64,000 nt of DNA from Tranzscheliella williamsii (taxonomy: Eukaryota > Basidiomycota > Ustilaginomycetes > Ustilaginales > Ustilaginaceae): assembly GCA_023212725.1 (NCBI GenBank), contig JALBYF010000074.1:22168-86167 (forward strand). The letters run 5' to 3'. The position numbers and the translations under genes are program-made. Each line of letters begins with the position of its first letter. Position 1 is the stretch's first letter. The notes beneath the pieces were generated by a model, which was given only the letters and a program-made list of their open reading frames with translations, had not been told where the DNA came from and ran no database searches. This document shows, one piece after another, positions 9,782 to 19,893 of this stretch.

Positions 9782-11380
9782 GCCGACAAGACACTCAAGA
9801 GAGGGCAGCTACCGGATAGGATATGGAAAAGAAGGTAGGAAGAGCTGCAGCGACCGAGCCAAGAGTAACCAGTAACCCGCACCAGAACAGAACTTCGGAG
9901 CCGAGACGAGCGGAGGGAGGGGGGACGAGGAAGGAGGGCTGACTTGTGCTAAAAGAAGAAACGCTCAGGGAGGGATAGGGTAGATGAATGCGACGAAGGG
10001 AAGGATAGCACGGCGATGGCTGCGAGGAGGAGAGGGAGATTGGCGCAGCAGAGCAAGGCTAGCGAAAGAGCGCGCTATACCGAGGCCTCGAATGGAATCG
10101 AATCATCTAGCGATGGTATGCCCATTTCAATGCGGCTACAATGCGGCTACAGTGCGGCTACGCATCGGACAACGGCCAACGGTGCGGGCCATGACGGCGG
10201 TTGGATCGGCCAACGAGCCAGCGGACAAAGGCAAGGCAGAACGGCGGCAAGGAAAGCCAAAGCCTCATGCAGTATGCGTTCGCGGATTCGAGACCGAATT
10301 CATCCCACTCACCGTGCTTAGCCCCGCCTTGCCTCAGTCACAGCCAGAGTCACTGTCATTCATTGATTGTTCGGAGTGGGACCGTGAATTGGAGCGTTAG
10401 TGTCACGGGCGAGTAGCGGGTACAAGTCAGTTCACTTGTCAGGTACAAGTGCAGGCGTAATGACAGTCACTTTTGCTGTCACGGTGGCCTTAGTCGGAAG
10501 CGGAAAATCGTGTTGGCCTCGGTCTTGGCGCATGAGGAGACGGCGACTTGTTGACGATTTCCAATCGGTTTTCTGCAGATCAGCTGCGACATTTCCCACT
10601 TCTAATCTTACCCTACAACCGATTCGATTAGAAGAAAGGCTGGATTGTAATGGCAAGTAGAGCGCATTCCCATCTCGGCTGGTTGCGTAGAACCGAGACT
10701 CACTGCCTTGGCAAAAGGGAACGACAGCAAGATCTAGATGCGCGGCTCGTCGTGGCCACATGCATAGTCGTGCATACTCAAACCCTTCCTGACGCAACAC
10801 TTATGTCCGGAGGCCATGGCGGTCCCCATCCACTTCGAGTGCGGACATCCGCGACACGGCAAAGACAACACTGATAAGCGAACCCTTCAGGGGCTTGTTG
10901 CAACGTTATGGTGGCGGTGCAACTTGCTCTTGGTGTGTAATGTCTGCTTCTTGGCGGGTCTTTGCCGATCGACATTCAGCCTTACATCTCCGAAAATGTC
11001 TCGAATTCTGCCTTGGCTTCGGTGTAATCACCAATACAATTCTCAAGCCAATAACAGGGGAGTTCCGCTCACCTCGCCGCTCGAATGTGAACCACCTCTT
11101 ATGGAGATCCCTGGCCAGTCAGGTCTGCCTCGGATCCACACTCACTATTGCGCCTCTTCTCCGTTAGTGTACGCTTGGCTGCCAGCGTCCAACTCCTTTC
11201 GCACCTTCTCCACCTTCTCTCTTCTCGACTTGCCCCGAGTGCCAGCTCTTTGCCAACTCTTACTGGTGAACAGCTCAGCCAAGCTTTCTTTGCATCGATT
11301 CCGGTTAGCGTTGGCATTGGCGCTCTCAGGTACACGGAACGGAAAGCGTATCCTTACCGCTGTCCAACAGCCACACACAA
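9782..11380. other. Divergent promoter region between KRE6-like and ROT1 genes
   Basis: About 1.6 kb with no supported gene; the short ORFs are of mixed composition. It must hold both promoters. The one structured element noted is an 11-bp triplet repeat, listed separately. Confidence 0.45.
10128..10160. repeat. Three tandem 11-bp repeats (CA[A/G]TGCGGCTA)
   Basis: Three adjacent copies run 10128-10138, 10139-10149 and 10150-10160. The first two are identical and the third has one A-to-G change. They lie about 350 bases upstream of the KRE6-like start and could be a regulatory repeat. Confidence 0.7.
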
Positions 11381-12341
11381 ATGAAGTTCACTTCTCTGCT
11401 GGTCGGCTCCGTGGCCGTACTAGCTACGGTCTGCATGGCTCAGTCCGAGATCATGTCCCAGCTGTCTGGTACATGGTCGACGGGTAGCGGAGCCGTGCTC
11501 ACAGGTCCTGTAAGTCCGTCTGCCACACAGTTCTTTCGCTTGCCAACGGCGCTAACATTTGCCGATGCACTTGGCCTACCAACCTCTATAGGGCTTTTGG
11601 GATCCTCGGACGCAGCACTTTACTGTACCCAGAGCTGCCGGTCGCTCCTACAGCTTCACCCAAGATGGCTTTTGGGAACAAAGCATCTTCCAGTGGTCCA
11701 ATGACCGTAAGTTGGCAGCGCATGTCTGCATCTGCTGCCGCTCCGCCTGCTTTGCTTATTGACCGCTCTGTATACCTCCTACAGCCACCCACCCGGACTG
11801 TGTTACAGCATTGTTGCTGTGGCAGCACGGCAACTATTCGATTTTGACAAATGGCACATTGAGGTTGGACCCATTCTGGGGCGATGGATTCCAATCTCAG
11901 TGGCAGGGATGCGATACCGGCACCTCTGCCAGCAACGACAACACGAGGGCCCCCGTTGCAAGCTACAACCAGTAAGTCCCTTTGTCTCCTCCCGTCCTGT
12001 GCTAGGCAAAAGTGACGCGTTCAGGGACGGACACTAACTCCAAACCAAATCTGTGCTGGGATCAGGGTCGAACTTTACCAACCGCCAGGGATCGAAGTGG
12101 ATCTGCACTACGGACAGCCCACCTATAAGCTTACTCTCCCTCAGCTGAGTGGTGAGCTTGTGAATCCCCTGTATAAGGTCATGGACCCACCCACTATGTG
12201 GCCAACCGACATTCTCCACGTCACTGTAAGTCTCACGGTCCAAGCTTATGCGCTGGTACCAGTACAAACTGGTTACATTGTGGACACTAACAACCATCTT
12301 GACTACTGCACCGGATTTGACAGAGATACGGCTTGGAGTAA
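11381..12341 (+). CDS. ROT1: Rot1-like ER chaperone / cell-wall assembly protein
   Basis: Five exons are read: 11381-11509, 11592-11706, 11785-11971, 12066-12225 and 12324-12341, giving 202 residues. All introns have GTAAGT donors and an AG acceptor, and the phases match. The protein starts with a signal peptide (MKFTSLLVGSVAVLATVCMA). It then shows the Rot1 pattern in order: LSGTWSTGSGAVLTGPGFWDP, then RSYSFTQDGFWEQ, HPDCVTALLLWQHG, SILTNGTLRLDPF, VELYQPP and LYKVMDPPTMWPT. Rot1 is an ER-resident protein that helps fold glycoproteins and supports beta-1,6-glucan synthesis, so its place next to the KRE6-like gene is notable. The last exon adds only RYGLE; yeast Rot1 has a C-terminal membrane anchor, which is missing in this model, so the 3' end is the least certain part. 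Confidence 0.88.
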
Positions 12342-13337
12342 CTCGGAGGTTGCAAGGGCATACCTGCATTATAAGCTTTAGCATATGGACCTTTTATTTA
12401 AGCATCTTTAGCATCGTTCTCGTCTGCCTTTGCGTGTCCGACCGCCAGTGACCCAGAGGCAGCAATACGGGATGGGAAGGAAAGAGAGATATGGCACTAC
12501 GAGAGAGCCGCAAGGTGCCACCCCATCAAGACGGAAGCGTCTCTCACGGAAGCCACTGATGACTGTTCAGCTATCTCCCACCTGCCAGCTGGATAGCAAA
12601 TTGCTTCCATGACTCGCTTGTTGCGAGCACCCTCATTGGTACTGACGGGAATGCGGTTACCCGCTGCAGTTCCACAAGTCTATGTTGAGCTTATGCCTAG
12701 CTACGGAGAGTTCGATGCTGGCGTAGGGGTCGCAATGGCCATCATCGCGAGTCTGTCATTCCCATTGTATTTGCTCGCTGTCTTTGGCAGATTTATGTGG
12801 CCATCAGCACAGAGTGGAGAGGCGGCTGTTTCTTATAGCTTCAGGCTGTGATTGTCGGAATAGCCAAGATATGTATGTATATCGCCCTCGTCCGTTGTAA
12901 GCCAGATGGATATACGCGCAGGGATATGACCAGGGGTGATTTGACTTATTCACTTTGACTCGCTTTCAGCTGTGCGAATAATAATGTGAATGTATGCACG
13001 ATATGCACTCTGTGGACCCTAAGTGCACGCCCTCACTCTCCACAACGCATATCCTCACTCGCGCGTTATCAAAGCTCAGTCGTGCTTCACACCACAGTCA
13101 ACCACCACCGTCACTCCCGCCCCTCTCATCAAAGCTCGTCTTGGACCACTGCCATTCGACTCGTTGAGCTACACTTCTCTCTTAACCACAATCCATCTCA
13201 ACAAGCAGAACTGCAACTGCCTTCTGCTCTCACAAAGTCAGCCTCTTTCAGCTTTATCTCTGCATTACCCCGCATATCAGCATACATCGGTCGGGTGCTT
13301 TCACTTTTCGATCTGAAGCTGAAGCTGAGGCGGCAAG
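12342..13337. other. Intergenic region with one small TM-like ORF
   Basis: No gene is firmly supported. An 80-codon ORF at 12609-12851 (+) encodes a plausible membrane span (VAMAIIASLSFPLYLLAVFG). It could be a distal ROT1 exon or chance, but none of the acceptors I tried joins it in frame. The 3' part (13020-13330) is the pyrimidine-rich leader of the next gene. Confidence 0.35.
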
Positions 13338-16193
13338 ATGGCAGACGCAGAGTCCCAGGACCCCTTTGACGAGATCTCCTCCCTCAGCAACTCGCTCTCG
13401 GATTTCGAGCTTGTCGACCCTATTTATGCCACCTCTTCCGATGGACCCCAAGCCGCTTCCTCCGACATCATCAGCCGCTTCGGTAGCTCAGCTGCATCCT
13501 CGCCCTCCCCATCCCACTCGGATGGCTCTGATGCAGACCTAGCCAGCCTTCCTCCCAGTCCCTTGCTGCATGCGTCCCAGTTCCACTTCCCCGATCCTGT
13601 CTCTATCTATGAGCATCATCACCAAACTGCCACCCCTCTCTCTACCTCACAAGCCACTGCCCAACCTGCCTACTTTCCGCAAGCCGACCCGCGGCCTAAC
13701 CCTCCCACCATTCTCGCGGATATGGACACACTCGGCCAGCCTCCTCGTTCTGAGACCGCCAACACCATCTCCCATTTTTCTCTTCTCTCCCATCTGGTCC
13801 CGAACTCGGCGCCGCTCAAGAACCGTTGGACGCCCGTCCCAAGCGACGATAATCCCGGCTCTGCTGCTCCCGCTAGCAGCCAAGCTTCCACCATTATTGC
13901 CGCTCAGACCCCAGGGCTTTCTTATCCCGTTGCGCCGACACAAACCGGCACTGACCCCGCCTCGCTGCCTCCTCTAACATCAAGCTCGCCGACCCTCCCT
14001 CTCCCCGCAGCCGCTGACGTTTACTTTCTTGGAGGTACGCCTGGGGAGAACGTCCTGCAAAAGCTAGCTCTCGCATCTCAGCACTCTCTAAGTTTCGCCA
14101 CGGGTCATCGCTTTGACTACGTAGATGGAGACATCCACGGCGCCGTACCCACACAGACCTACTGTTCGGGAAGTGGTCGGTCTGACCAGCTAATCACGCT
14201 TCGTCAAATGGATTGCACCCTTCCCCATCCACACAATCACAGGGGGAAGGCCGAACAGCTGGCCTTATACCTTCACAACACGGCTAGCCACAGGCTGGTG
14301 GAGAGCAACGCGATCATCTATTGCTTGCTAGATCAGTTTTCCTCTACCAATAGGACACGAATCGCCTATCATCTTTCTCTGCTCCTGCGAGAGGTTCATC
14401 GATCCTTCCTCGGCACTCCTTCAGCGCTTGTACACAAGCCCCTACTCCTGCCTATCTGGGCCTCTACAGCTGACGATGCTACCATCTCGACCGACCTCGA
14501 GCATCTCGAGCGAGCAGAGCAAGTATGGAAGCAGATCCTCGCTGATACCTTACACCGCATCAAGTTGTTCAGTTCAGCCACGCATCTTCACGTACAGCTG
14601 GCGCCCACTACTCCATCGCAAAACGTTGTCCCACTCAGTCACTTCCTCGCGTCTCCATCGTCCTTCTTCCATGGGGAGGCAGCTTGGGCATGCCGTTTCG
14701 CTACTCCTGTCGTCTCGCTTCCTCATAAAGCGTACAATCTCGACGTTGCCGACCTATCCGAGGCGAGGTCGGACCTCAGCGAGCCCGCATGGCTGGTGCG
14801 CACCCGACGATGGCTCTTGAAACCTCCCACCGATTTCCTACCGACAGAAGCGCAGCCCAGTATCACCGACAGTCGCTCTGACCTCATCCGCCAGGAGAAG
14901 ACGTCTCTTTTTTCCGCTCGCGAGAAAGAGCAGGATGCCATCACTGCCAAGAAAGCCTCCCGTCTTGGTTTCGTTCGTCCGGCCGTGCTGTTGCTCGCTT
15001 CCATGGCTTTGCTGCTTGGCTTGCAGTCCGAAACCATGGTTAGGTTTGCAACGTCGGGCGCCTCTTCGCTCGCACTACGTTTTGCCCATATTGCCCCTCC
15101 TTACAGCCATGCGGAGGCGTATTACCAGCACACCTCGTTGACCCCTGAAACTGTCTACCACACAGTGCGACGCAATCGGGCGGCTTGCTCTACCGTTCCG
15201 ACCGTTAAGGCTGCCACCGGGCTTTCTGTAGTAATTCCACCAAAGAAAGAAATCATTCTGATCGAAACGGCTTTGCCAAAGGCGGTCGCCACGCCGGCGA
15301 ACAGGTATCAGGACGCCAAGCAATCCGTTTTCAGTCTCTCGGGCTTCAATCACCTCGCTCGCAACTCGGAGCGACGACCGAAAGCACTCGACCGTGAGCG
15401 TACGGCCGACAGCGCCACGACCGGCGGCAATCTTGTTAACGAGGCCTGCAACCCAAATAGGCATGATCGCTATGCAGCCTGGGCTTGTTTGCTCCAACAT
15501 CACCTCTTACAGGCGGACGAAGTGCTACCGGGTTTGGGGAGGACGTCGGACCTTATCAATGCTACAACTGCTACATGGGTGTATTGGCTCGGTGAACTGG
15601 CAAAGTACGACAAAGAGACGGTACGTCCTGCTCTGGCGTCGCTGAAGCGACAAGCTGTTGAGGCAGGCCGGATCACAGCGCAATACCACGAGGAGCGGGT
15701 GCAGCCAGCGCTGGCCTACGTTTATCAGCAAGCCGCGGGTGCCTGGCGCGCCGCCAGGTCCAAGGACGAATTGCTTCCCGTCCTTGCTTCAGCCCCAAAG
15801 CAAGCGCTCGATGCCGCTGTGACGACGTCGCAGAGCCTGAGCAAAGCTGCCGAACAGTTCTCGGCCGAGGCTTCGGACACTGTAGCCTACCTGAAAGAGT
15901 CGATGAATCTGGACCTCGAGGCTCTCGGCTGGGACCAATACGTTGGCTTCACTCTCAAGACGTTCCGCGAGCTGCGGGCGAGCACGTTTGCCGGCGATGG
16001 TAGCGGCAAAGCCCACGAGGCCGGCGTCCTGCTCGAGCGAGGCGCGCAGTACGCCCACCAGAGGGTCCAGGAGCAGTGGAGCAAGCTCCAGCCCGACGCA
16101 CCTGGGTCGAGCGTCGCCATCGACCCGGCGCCCAAGTTTGCCCAGCCCCCAGCTGACGCCAAGCCCGCCTTTCCCGCCTCGTTCCTGGTCTAG
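13338..16193 (+). CDS. Large single-span membrane protein with an N-terminal Atg8-binding-like motif
   Basis: The intronless ORF encodes 951 residues with ATG in good context (ggcaagATGGC). The N-terminus is acidic and Ser-rich and contains SLSDFELVD, in which F23-E24-L25-V26 fits the AIM/LIR consensus (aromatic-x-x-aliphatic with acidic neighbours). A Pro/Ser-rich stretch follows to about residue 220. A globular region of unknown fold (about 225-500) comes next. There is one clear membrane span at about 545-566 (VRPAVLLLASMALLLG). The C-terminal 380 residues contain long Ala/Lys/Glu amphipathic helices (around VRPALASLKRQAVEAG and LPVLASAPKQALDAA). No enzyme motif is seen and I do not recognise the family. 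The layout of AIM, one span and amphipathic helices recalls selective-autophagy receptors such as Atg39, but this is inference. Confidence 0.82.
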   Translation: MADAESQDPFDEISSLSNSLSDFELVDPIYATSSDGPQAASSDIISRFGSSAASSPSPSHSDGSDADLASLPPSPLLHASQFHFPDPVSIYEHHHQTATPLSTSQATAQPAYFPQADPRPNPPTILADMDTLGQPPRSETANTISHFSLLSHLVPNSAPLKNRWTPVPSDDNPGSAAPASSQASTIIAAQTPGLSYPVAPTQTGTDPASLPPLTSSSPTLPLPAAADVYFLGGTPGENVLQKLALASQHSLSFATGHRFDYVDGDIHGAVPTQTYCSGSGRSDQLITLRQMDCTLPHPHNHRGKAEQLALYLHNTASHRLVESNAIIYCLLDQFSSTNRTRIAYHLSLLLREVHRSFLGTPSALVHKPLLLPIWASTADDATISTDLEHLERAEQVWKQILADTLHRIKLFSSATHLHVQLAPTTPSQNVVPLSHFLASPSSFFHGEAAWACRFATPVVSLPHKAYNLDVADLSEARSDLSEPAWLVRTRRWLLKPPTDFLPTEAQPSITDSRSDLIRQEKTSLFSAREKEQDAITAKKASRLGFVRPAVLLLASMALLLGLQSETMVRFATSGASSLALRFAHIAPPYSHAEAYYQHTSLTPETVYHTVRRNRAACSTVPTVKAATGLSVVIPPKKEIILIETALPKAVATPANRYQDAKQSVFSLSGFNHLARNSERRPKALDRERTADSATTGGNLVNEACNPNRHDRYAAWACLLQHHLLQADEVLPGLGRTSDLINATTATWVYWLGELAKYDKETVRPALASLKRQAVEAGRITAQYHEERVQPALAYVYQQAAGAWRAARSKDELLPVLASAPKQALDAAVTTSQSLSKAAEQFSAEASDTVAYLKESMNLDLEALGWDQYVGFTLKTFRELRASTFAGDGSGKAHEAGVLLERGAQYAHQRVQEQWSKLQPDAPGSSVAIDPAPKFAQPPADAKPAFPASFLV

Positions 16194-16422
16194 TTGTGCG
16201 CAGCTACTGTAGTTGGGAAGCCGCGCGCTGGCAGTTTGCCTACATCCACCCCACAGTCTTGTTCCCCAGCCCTGTTCCACAGCCCTGTTTGCGTCTGTCG
16301 CCGCGGTCCCACCCCATGTATCTTGCCGCTTGCTCGCGTGTGTATACGGATGCTGTCCACCTAGTTTGCTCGCGTGTATAGCCGGATGCTGCCCACCTTT
16401 GTTACGGACGCGACGGGGGGGG

Positions 16423-18390
16423 CTAGGCGGCTTTGCGCGGGGGCCGGCCGCGCAGCTCTGCTTGGTCGGCGGAGGTAGTGTCAGCTGTAGTGTCAGCGGA
16501 GGAAGTGTCGGCGGAGGCAGTGTCAGCTGAGGTAGTGTCGGCGGAGGCGGTGTCGGCATGGGTAGTGTTGGCGGGGAGGTGGTGGTGGGGGTTGGGGTCG
16601 GCCTGGTGGAGGCGTGCGGCCTCGTGTTTGCGGAGCTGGATGTCGGAGGGGGATTCGGGTTCGCGGGCGAGTGCGGTCTGCATGACGGCGGTGGAGTCGG
16701 GTGCGGGGTGGTGGGGCTCTGTGTCGGTGTGGTCGGGGGTAGGTTCGGGGGAGGGGGGGTCGGGTTCTTCGAGGGTGGTTGCTTTTTCGATGGAGGCCTG
16801 GTCGAGACGCATGTGGCGGGCGCGGACGGACTGGACCACGTCGCCCTTGCCGCGCGGCAGGGCGGGCAGCTTGAGCCGCTTGCGTGCGACCATAACCGGC
16901 GCGGAGGACTTCTGGATAAGATAGTGCGACGTCGAGCCGAGTAGGATCCCCTTGAGCGAACCGAGCCCGCGCGAGCCGACGACGACCATGGTGGGCTCGT
17001 AGAAGTCAATCAGGTCGAGCAGCATATGGCGCTGGTTGCGCGCATGGATCGCCTGGCACGAAATGCGCACCTCGAGACGTGTCCTCTCGAGCAAATGCGT
17101 CGCCTGCTTGGCCAGCACCGACGCCATCGCCTGCCGGATCCGCTGGTGCTCCCGCCGCGCAGACACCTCCTCATGCTTGGCATCCAGCGCATCCAGCTTG
17201 GCCTCGGTCTCCATCACCGACACTACCAGCATCTCATCGCCATCGCGCAGCACCGTCCCAATCGTCCACTCGACCGCATACGACGACTCCTCAGACCCAT
17301 CACTCGCCACCACATACCGCTTCGGCCGCTTGCTCCCCCGCGCCGCCTTGTCGTAGTCGCCATGGCTCAGCGTAATGGTGCATCGGTTGCGCTCAAACCG
17401 CGGCCGCGAAATGGTAAGCGAGAGGCTGTTCGAGGCTCGCCGCTGGACGTACGCCGACACCTGGTCTTCCGGCAGCACCACGTTCGGCGCAGTGATGTGC
17501 TCGTCATCGCGCTCCAGATCTTCATCCTCGTACGTCTCAAAGTGGTGATGCGCGTCGTCGGGCTGCGCGCCGTTCCAGTGTTGGTGCGACGTGAGATACT
17601 CGGCATTGTAGAGCGTGTTGTCCAGCACGATCGGATCAATGTCGTCTTCGTCGTCATCGTCGTCATCGTCGTCGTGCTCGTCATCGTCAGTCTTGTCGCC
17701 GTCTTGGCCCTCCGATCGGCCGTCGTCGGCTCGCCGGTCGGCCTGCGTAGGTGGAGGCTTGTGGTCTGGGTCATGGTCGTCGGAAAGGTGGGAAGCGACG
17801 GACTCGATGTCGGCATCCGCGTCGTGAGGGTCGTCTGCGGGGGATGCGTGCGTCGGTAGGCTACTGGAGGTTGCCGAGGCAGGCAGGAGGGTGGCGACGG
17901 ACGAGGCAAGGGCCGAGGGCGGGGAGCGAGGCGGCTGGGCCTCGGCATCGTCCTCGTGGTAGTGGAAGGCGCTGTTGCGGGGCGTGATGCCGGACGCGGA
18001 GCTGACGACCGACTCGTTGTCGCTGTCGTTCTTGTCGCGCTCGCTGCGGCTGGCAGGTTCCGACTCGGACTCGTCCTCTTGGTTCGGCTTGGAGGAGCGC
18101 CGATGAGATCCAAAGCGGAACGGGGAGATGCTGCGACCGGCTTTGCGAAAGCCGCTCAACCTGCTGCCCTTTTTGGACTGCTGGCGGTCCACCTTGCGCC
18201 GGCTGGCTGCGGACGAGGAGGAGCCGTCGTCGATGCGAAGGGGCCCTATCGAAAAGGGATTGTGAGCCGAGTGGTGAGGCGACCCCACCGAGACCATGGA
18301 GGCAAAGGCGGACGAGAGGGTAGCGGCGAGGGGCTCCCTCTCCTTGTCCTTGTCCACAGAGGAGGTGGAGGAAGAGGAGGGGCGCACCAT
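16423..18390 (-). CDS. Universal stress protein (UspA) domain protein with long disordered arms
   Basis: The intronless ORF encodes 655 residues. The UspA domain covers about 355-510. It begins with KRYVVASDGSEESSYAVEW and ends with the ATP-binding signature GSRGLGSLKGILLGS (G-2x-G-9x-G-S). It should be an alpha/beta nucleotide-binding domain; fungal members of this kind are poorly characterised. The N-terminal arm is Ser/Arg-rich with possible phosphosites. An acidic stretch around residues 235-255 is almost pure Asp/Glu. The C-terminal tail is a tandem of SADT-type repeats. The gene converges with the upstream membrane-protein gene and is divergent from XPT1. Confidence 0.88.
   Translation of the reverse strand: MVRPSSSSTSSVDKDKEREPLAATLSSAFASMVSVGSPHHSAHNPFSIGPLRIDDGSSSSAASRRKVDRQQSKKGSRLSGFRKAGRSISPFRFGSHRRSSKPNQEDESESEPASRSERDKNDSDNESVVSSASGITPRNSAFHYHEDDAEAQPPRSPPSALASSVATLLPASATSSSLPTHASPADDPHDADADIESVASHLSDDHDPDHKPPPTQADRRADDGRSEGQDGDKTDDDEHDDDDDDDDEDDIDPIVLDNTLYNAEYLTSHQHWNGAQPDDAHHHFETYEDEDLERDDEHITAPNVVLPEDQVSAYVQRRASNSLSLTISRPRFERNRCTITLSHGDYDKAARGSKRPKRYVVASDGSEESSYAVEWTIGTVLRDGDEMLVVSVMETEAKLDALDAKHEEVSARREHQRIRQAMASVLAKQATHLLERTRLEVRISCQAIHARNQRHMLLDLIDFYEPTMVVVGSRGLGSLKGILLGSTSHYLIQKSSAPVMVARKRLKLPALPRGKGDVVQSVRARHMRLDQASIEKATTLEEPDPPSPEPTPDHTDTEPHHPAPDSTAVMQTALAREPESPSDIQLRKHEAARLHQADPNPHHHLPANTTHADTASADTTSADTASADTSSADTTADTTSADQAELRGRPPRKAA
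16485..16570. repeat. Coding minisatellite in the USP gene tail
   Basis: Imperfect 15- and 30-base units (GTGTCGGCGGAGGCA-type) repeat here. On the minus strand they encode a run of SADT/TSAD repeats at the C-terminus of the stress-domain protein. Such coding repeats often vary in copy number between strains. Confidence 0.7.
17640..17686. repeat. GTC/ATC trinucleotide run encoding poly-acidic segment
   Basis: A near-continuous run of gtc/atc/ttc triplets encodes an Asp/Glu stretch on the minus strand within the USP-domain gene. Confidence 0.7.
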
Positions 18391-19128
18391 GCTAGTGGCG
18401 CGCTGCGAGCGTAAGTGACTCAGCTACAGGGCCTAGCGTGGCGAGTCTGCCAGTAGCAGCGAGCAAGGTATGCGCAAAAGCCTCGTTGACGTGGGCGGTT
18501 CGAAGAGAAGAGGCACCGTAGTCGAAGAGGCACCGGAGTCTTTGTAGATGTGGGCAAGCACAGTGCGTACGGCGCTCGTACCTCCTCCAAGTCCAAACCA
18601 GGGAAGCAATCGCTGGATGGTCGAAAGCAATCGTTGGGTGGTCGAGGTGCAGGAGAGGAATAAGAGGGTGATGTCGGAAGAGAGAGGTGCAAGCGGACCT
18701 GCAAGGTACAAGGAACGGTCAGCACGCACAGACGGGGACTCTGTGTTAAGTTACCTCGCCGCTCCAATCAGAATCCAACCCGCAATCAACACTTTACTAT
18801 GAACTGTACGAAGTGAATATCGTTGTATACATCCACGTGAACACGTACTAGTCTACGGTCTTGGCAATGAGTAGTCAACCTAACAGGCACGCTCGCAGCG
18901 GGGGTGGGGTAGAATCTAACACTGTGCAAGCCGCCTCCCTCTAAAAGTTTTTTGCAAGCGGTCGTGGCTTTGCGACGGCCTCCCTTCTCCTCTCCTATGG
19001 CGATAGCCCACCCAGACACTTGCTACACCCACCCAGGCCCCACCGATTGCCTCTGCCCGTCGCTACCCGTCGCTGCCCGTCGCTGCCCGCCTCTGTACGC
19101 CTCTGCCCACCGCTGCAACCCGTCCAAG
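18391..19128. other. Divergent promoter region, USP gene and XPT1
   Basis: About 740 bases with no supported gene. The XPT1 leader (19057-19120) has imperfect CCGTCGCTGC/CCTCTGC repeats just before the ATG. In-frame codons continue upstream of 19129, but the sequence there is low-complexity and not family-like. Confidence 0.45.
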
Positions 19129-19893
19129 ATGTCGGCCGCTCAGCTTCCCGATGACCACTTCCGGCCGACGTACGAGGATATCCATGTCCAGATTGGCCAG
19201 GCGGCGCGCAAGATCAAGGCCGAGTTCGACCCGGATCTGATGGTCGCTATCGGCGGCGGTGGATTCTACCCGGCGCGAGTGCTGCGGACGTTTTTGAAGA
19301 AGCCCTCGGCGCTGGATCCGTCCAAGATGCGCAACATTCCCATCCAGGCAATCGGCCTCAGCCTTTACGAGGAGGTCTCGGGTACCTCAGAGGGACAGAT
19401 TGGCAACGAGGTCGTGCGCACCCAGTGGCTCGACGCCAAGACTGTTACCGGCCACAAGCATCCCGGCAAAATCGAGGAGGGGAAGGATGCCGGGGGCCTG
19501 CTGGGCAAGAATGTGCTGATCGTCGACGAGGTGGATGACTCGCGCACCACGCTGCAGTACGCCTACTCGGAGCTGCTCAAGGATGTCAAGACCGCCATTG
19601 CCAACCTCTCGCCCGAAGAGCGCAAGACGCTCGCCCCGACCCGCTTCGCCATTTTTGTCGTCCACAACAAGGAGAAGCAGGGCGGCAAGCGTGGCACTCT
19701 CCCCATCCTCCCCAAGGGCCTCCCCAACGGCGACGACAAGATCGTCAACGGCATCAGCGAAGGCGTCCGCTACTACTCGACCCAGGACACCAACGACGTC
19801 TGGATCTGCTATCCCTGGGAAGAAGAGGACATTGTCGAACACAACCGTCTCGCCGCCCTCGCCAAACAGCTCGGCGTCAATCAGCCCATCTGA
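19129..19893 (+). CDS. XPT1: Xanthine phosphoribosyltransferase, Xpt1-like
   Basis: The intronless ORF encodes 254 residues from ATG 19129. Earlier in-frame codons back to 18952 are rejected because they encode leader-like low-complexity sequence, while the family match starts at FRPTYEDIH. A purine PRTase fold is clear: LMVAIGGGGFYPARVLR, then the PRPP loop VLIVDEVDDSRTTL at about 129-142, and a C-terminal VWICYPWE. The enzyme joins PRPP to xanthine (and possibly guanine or hypoxanthine) in purine salvage in the cytosol. The 254-residue length agrees with fungal Xpt1 proteins, which are longer than bacterial enzymes. Confidence 0.9.
   Translation: MSAAQLPDDHFRPTYEDIHVQIGQAARKIKAEFDPDLMVAIGGGGFYPARVLRTFLKKPSALDPSKMRNIPIQAIGLSLYEEVSGTSEGQIGNEVVRTQWLDAKTVTGHKHPGKIEEGKDAGGLLGKNVLIVDEVDDSRTTLQYAYSELLKDVKTAIANLSPEERKTLAPTRFAIFVVHNKEKQGGKRGTLPILPKGLPNGDDKIVNGISEGVRYYSTQDTNDVWICYPWEEEDIVEHNRLAALAKQLGVNQPI

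Noticed and set aside
12609..12851. TM-like ORF as a sixth ROT1 exon
   Set aside because: The acceptors near 12568, 12588 and 12670 all give stop codons in phase; left as an uncertain finding only.
15789..17009. 406-codon minus-strand ORF
   Set aside because: It is a shadow of two real genes (13338-16193 and 16423-18390) with Pro/Thr low complexity.
18952..19128. N-terminal extension of Xpt1
   Set aside because: The extra 59 codons are pyrimidine-rich leader repeats with no family match; ATG 19129 fits.
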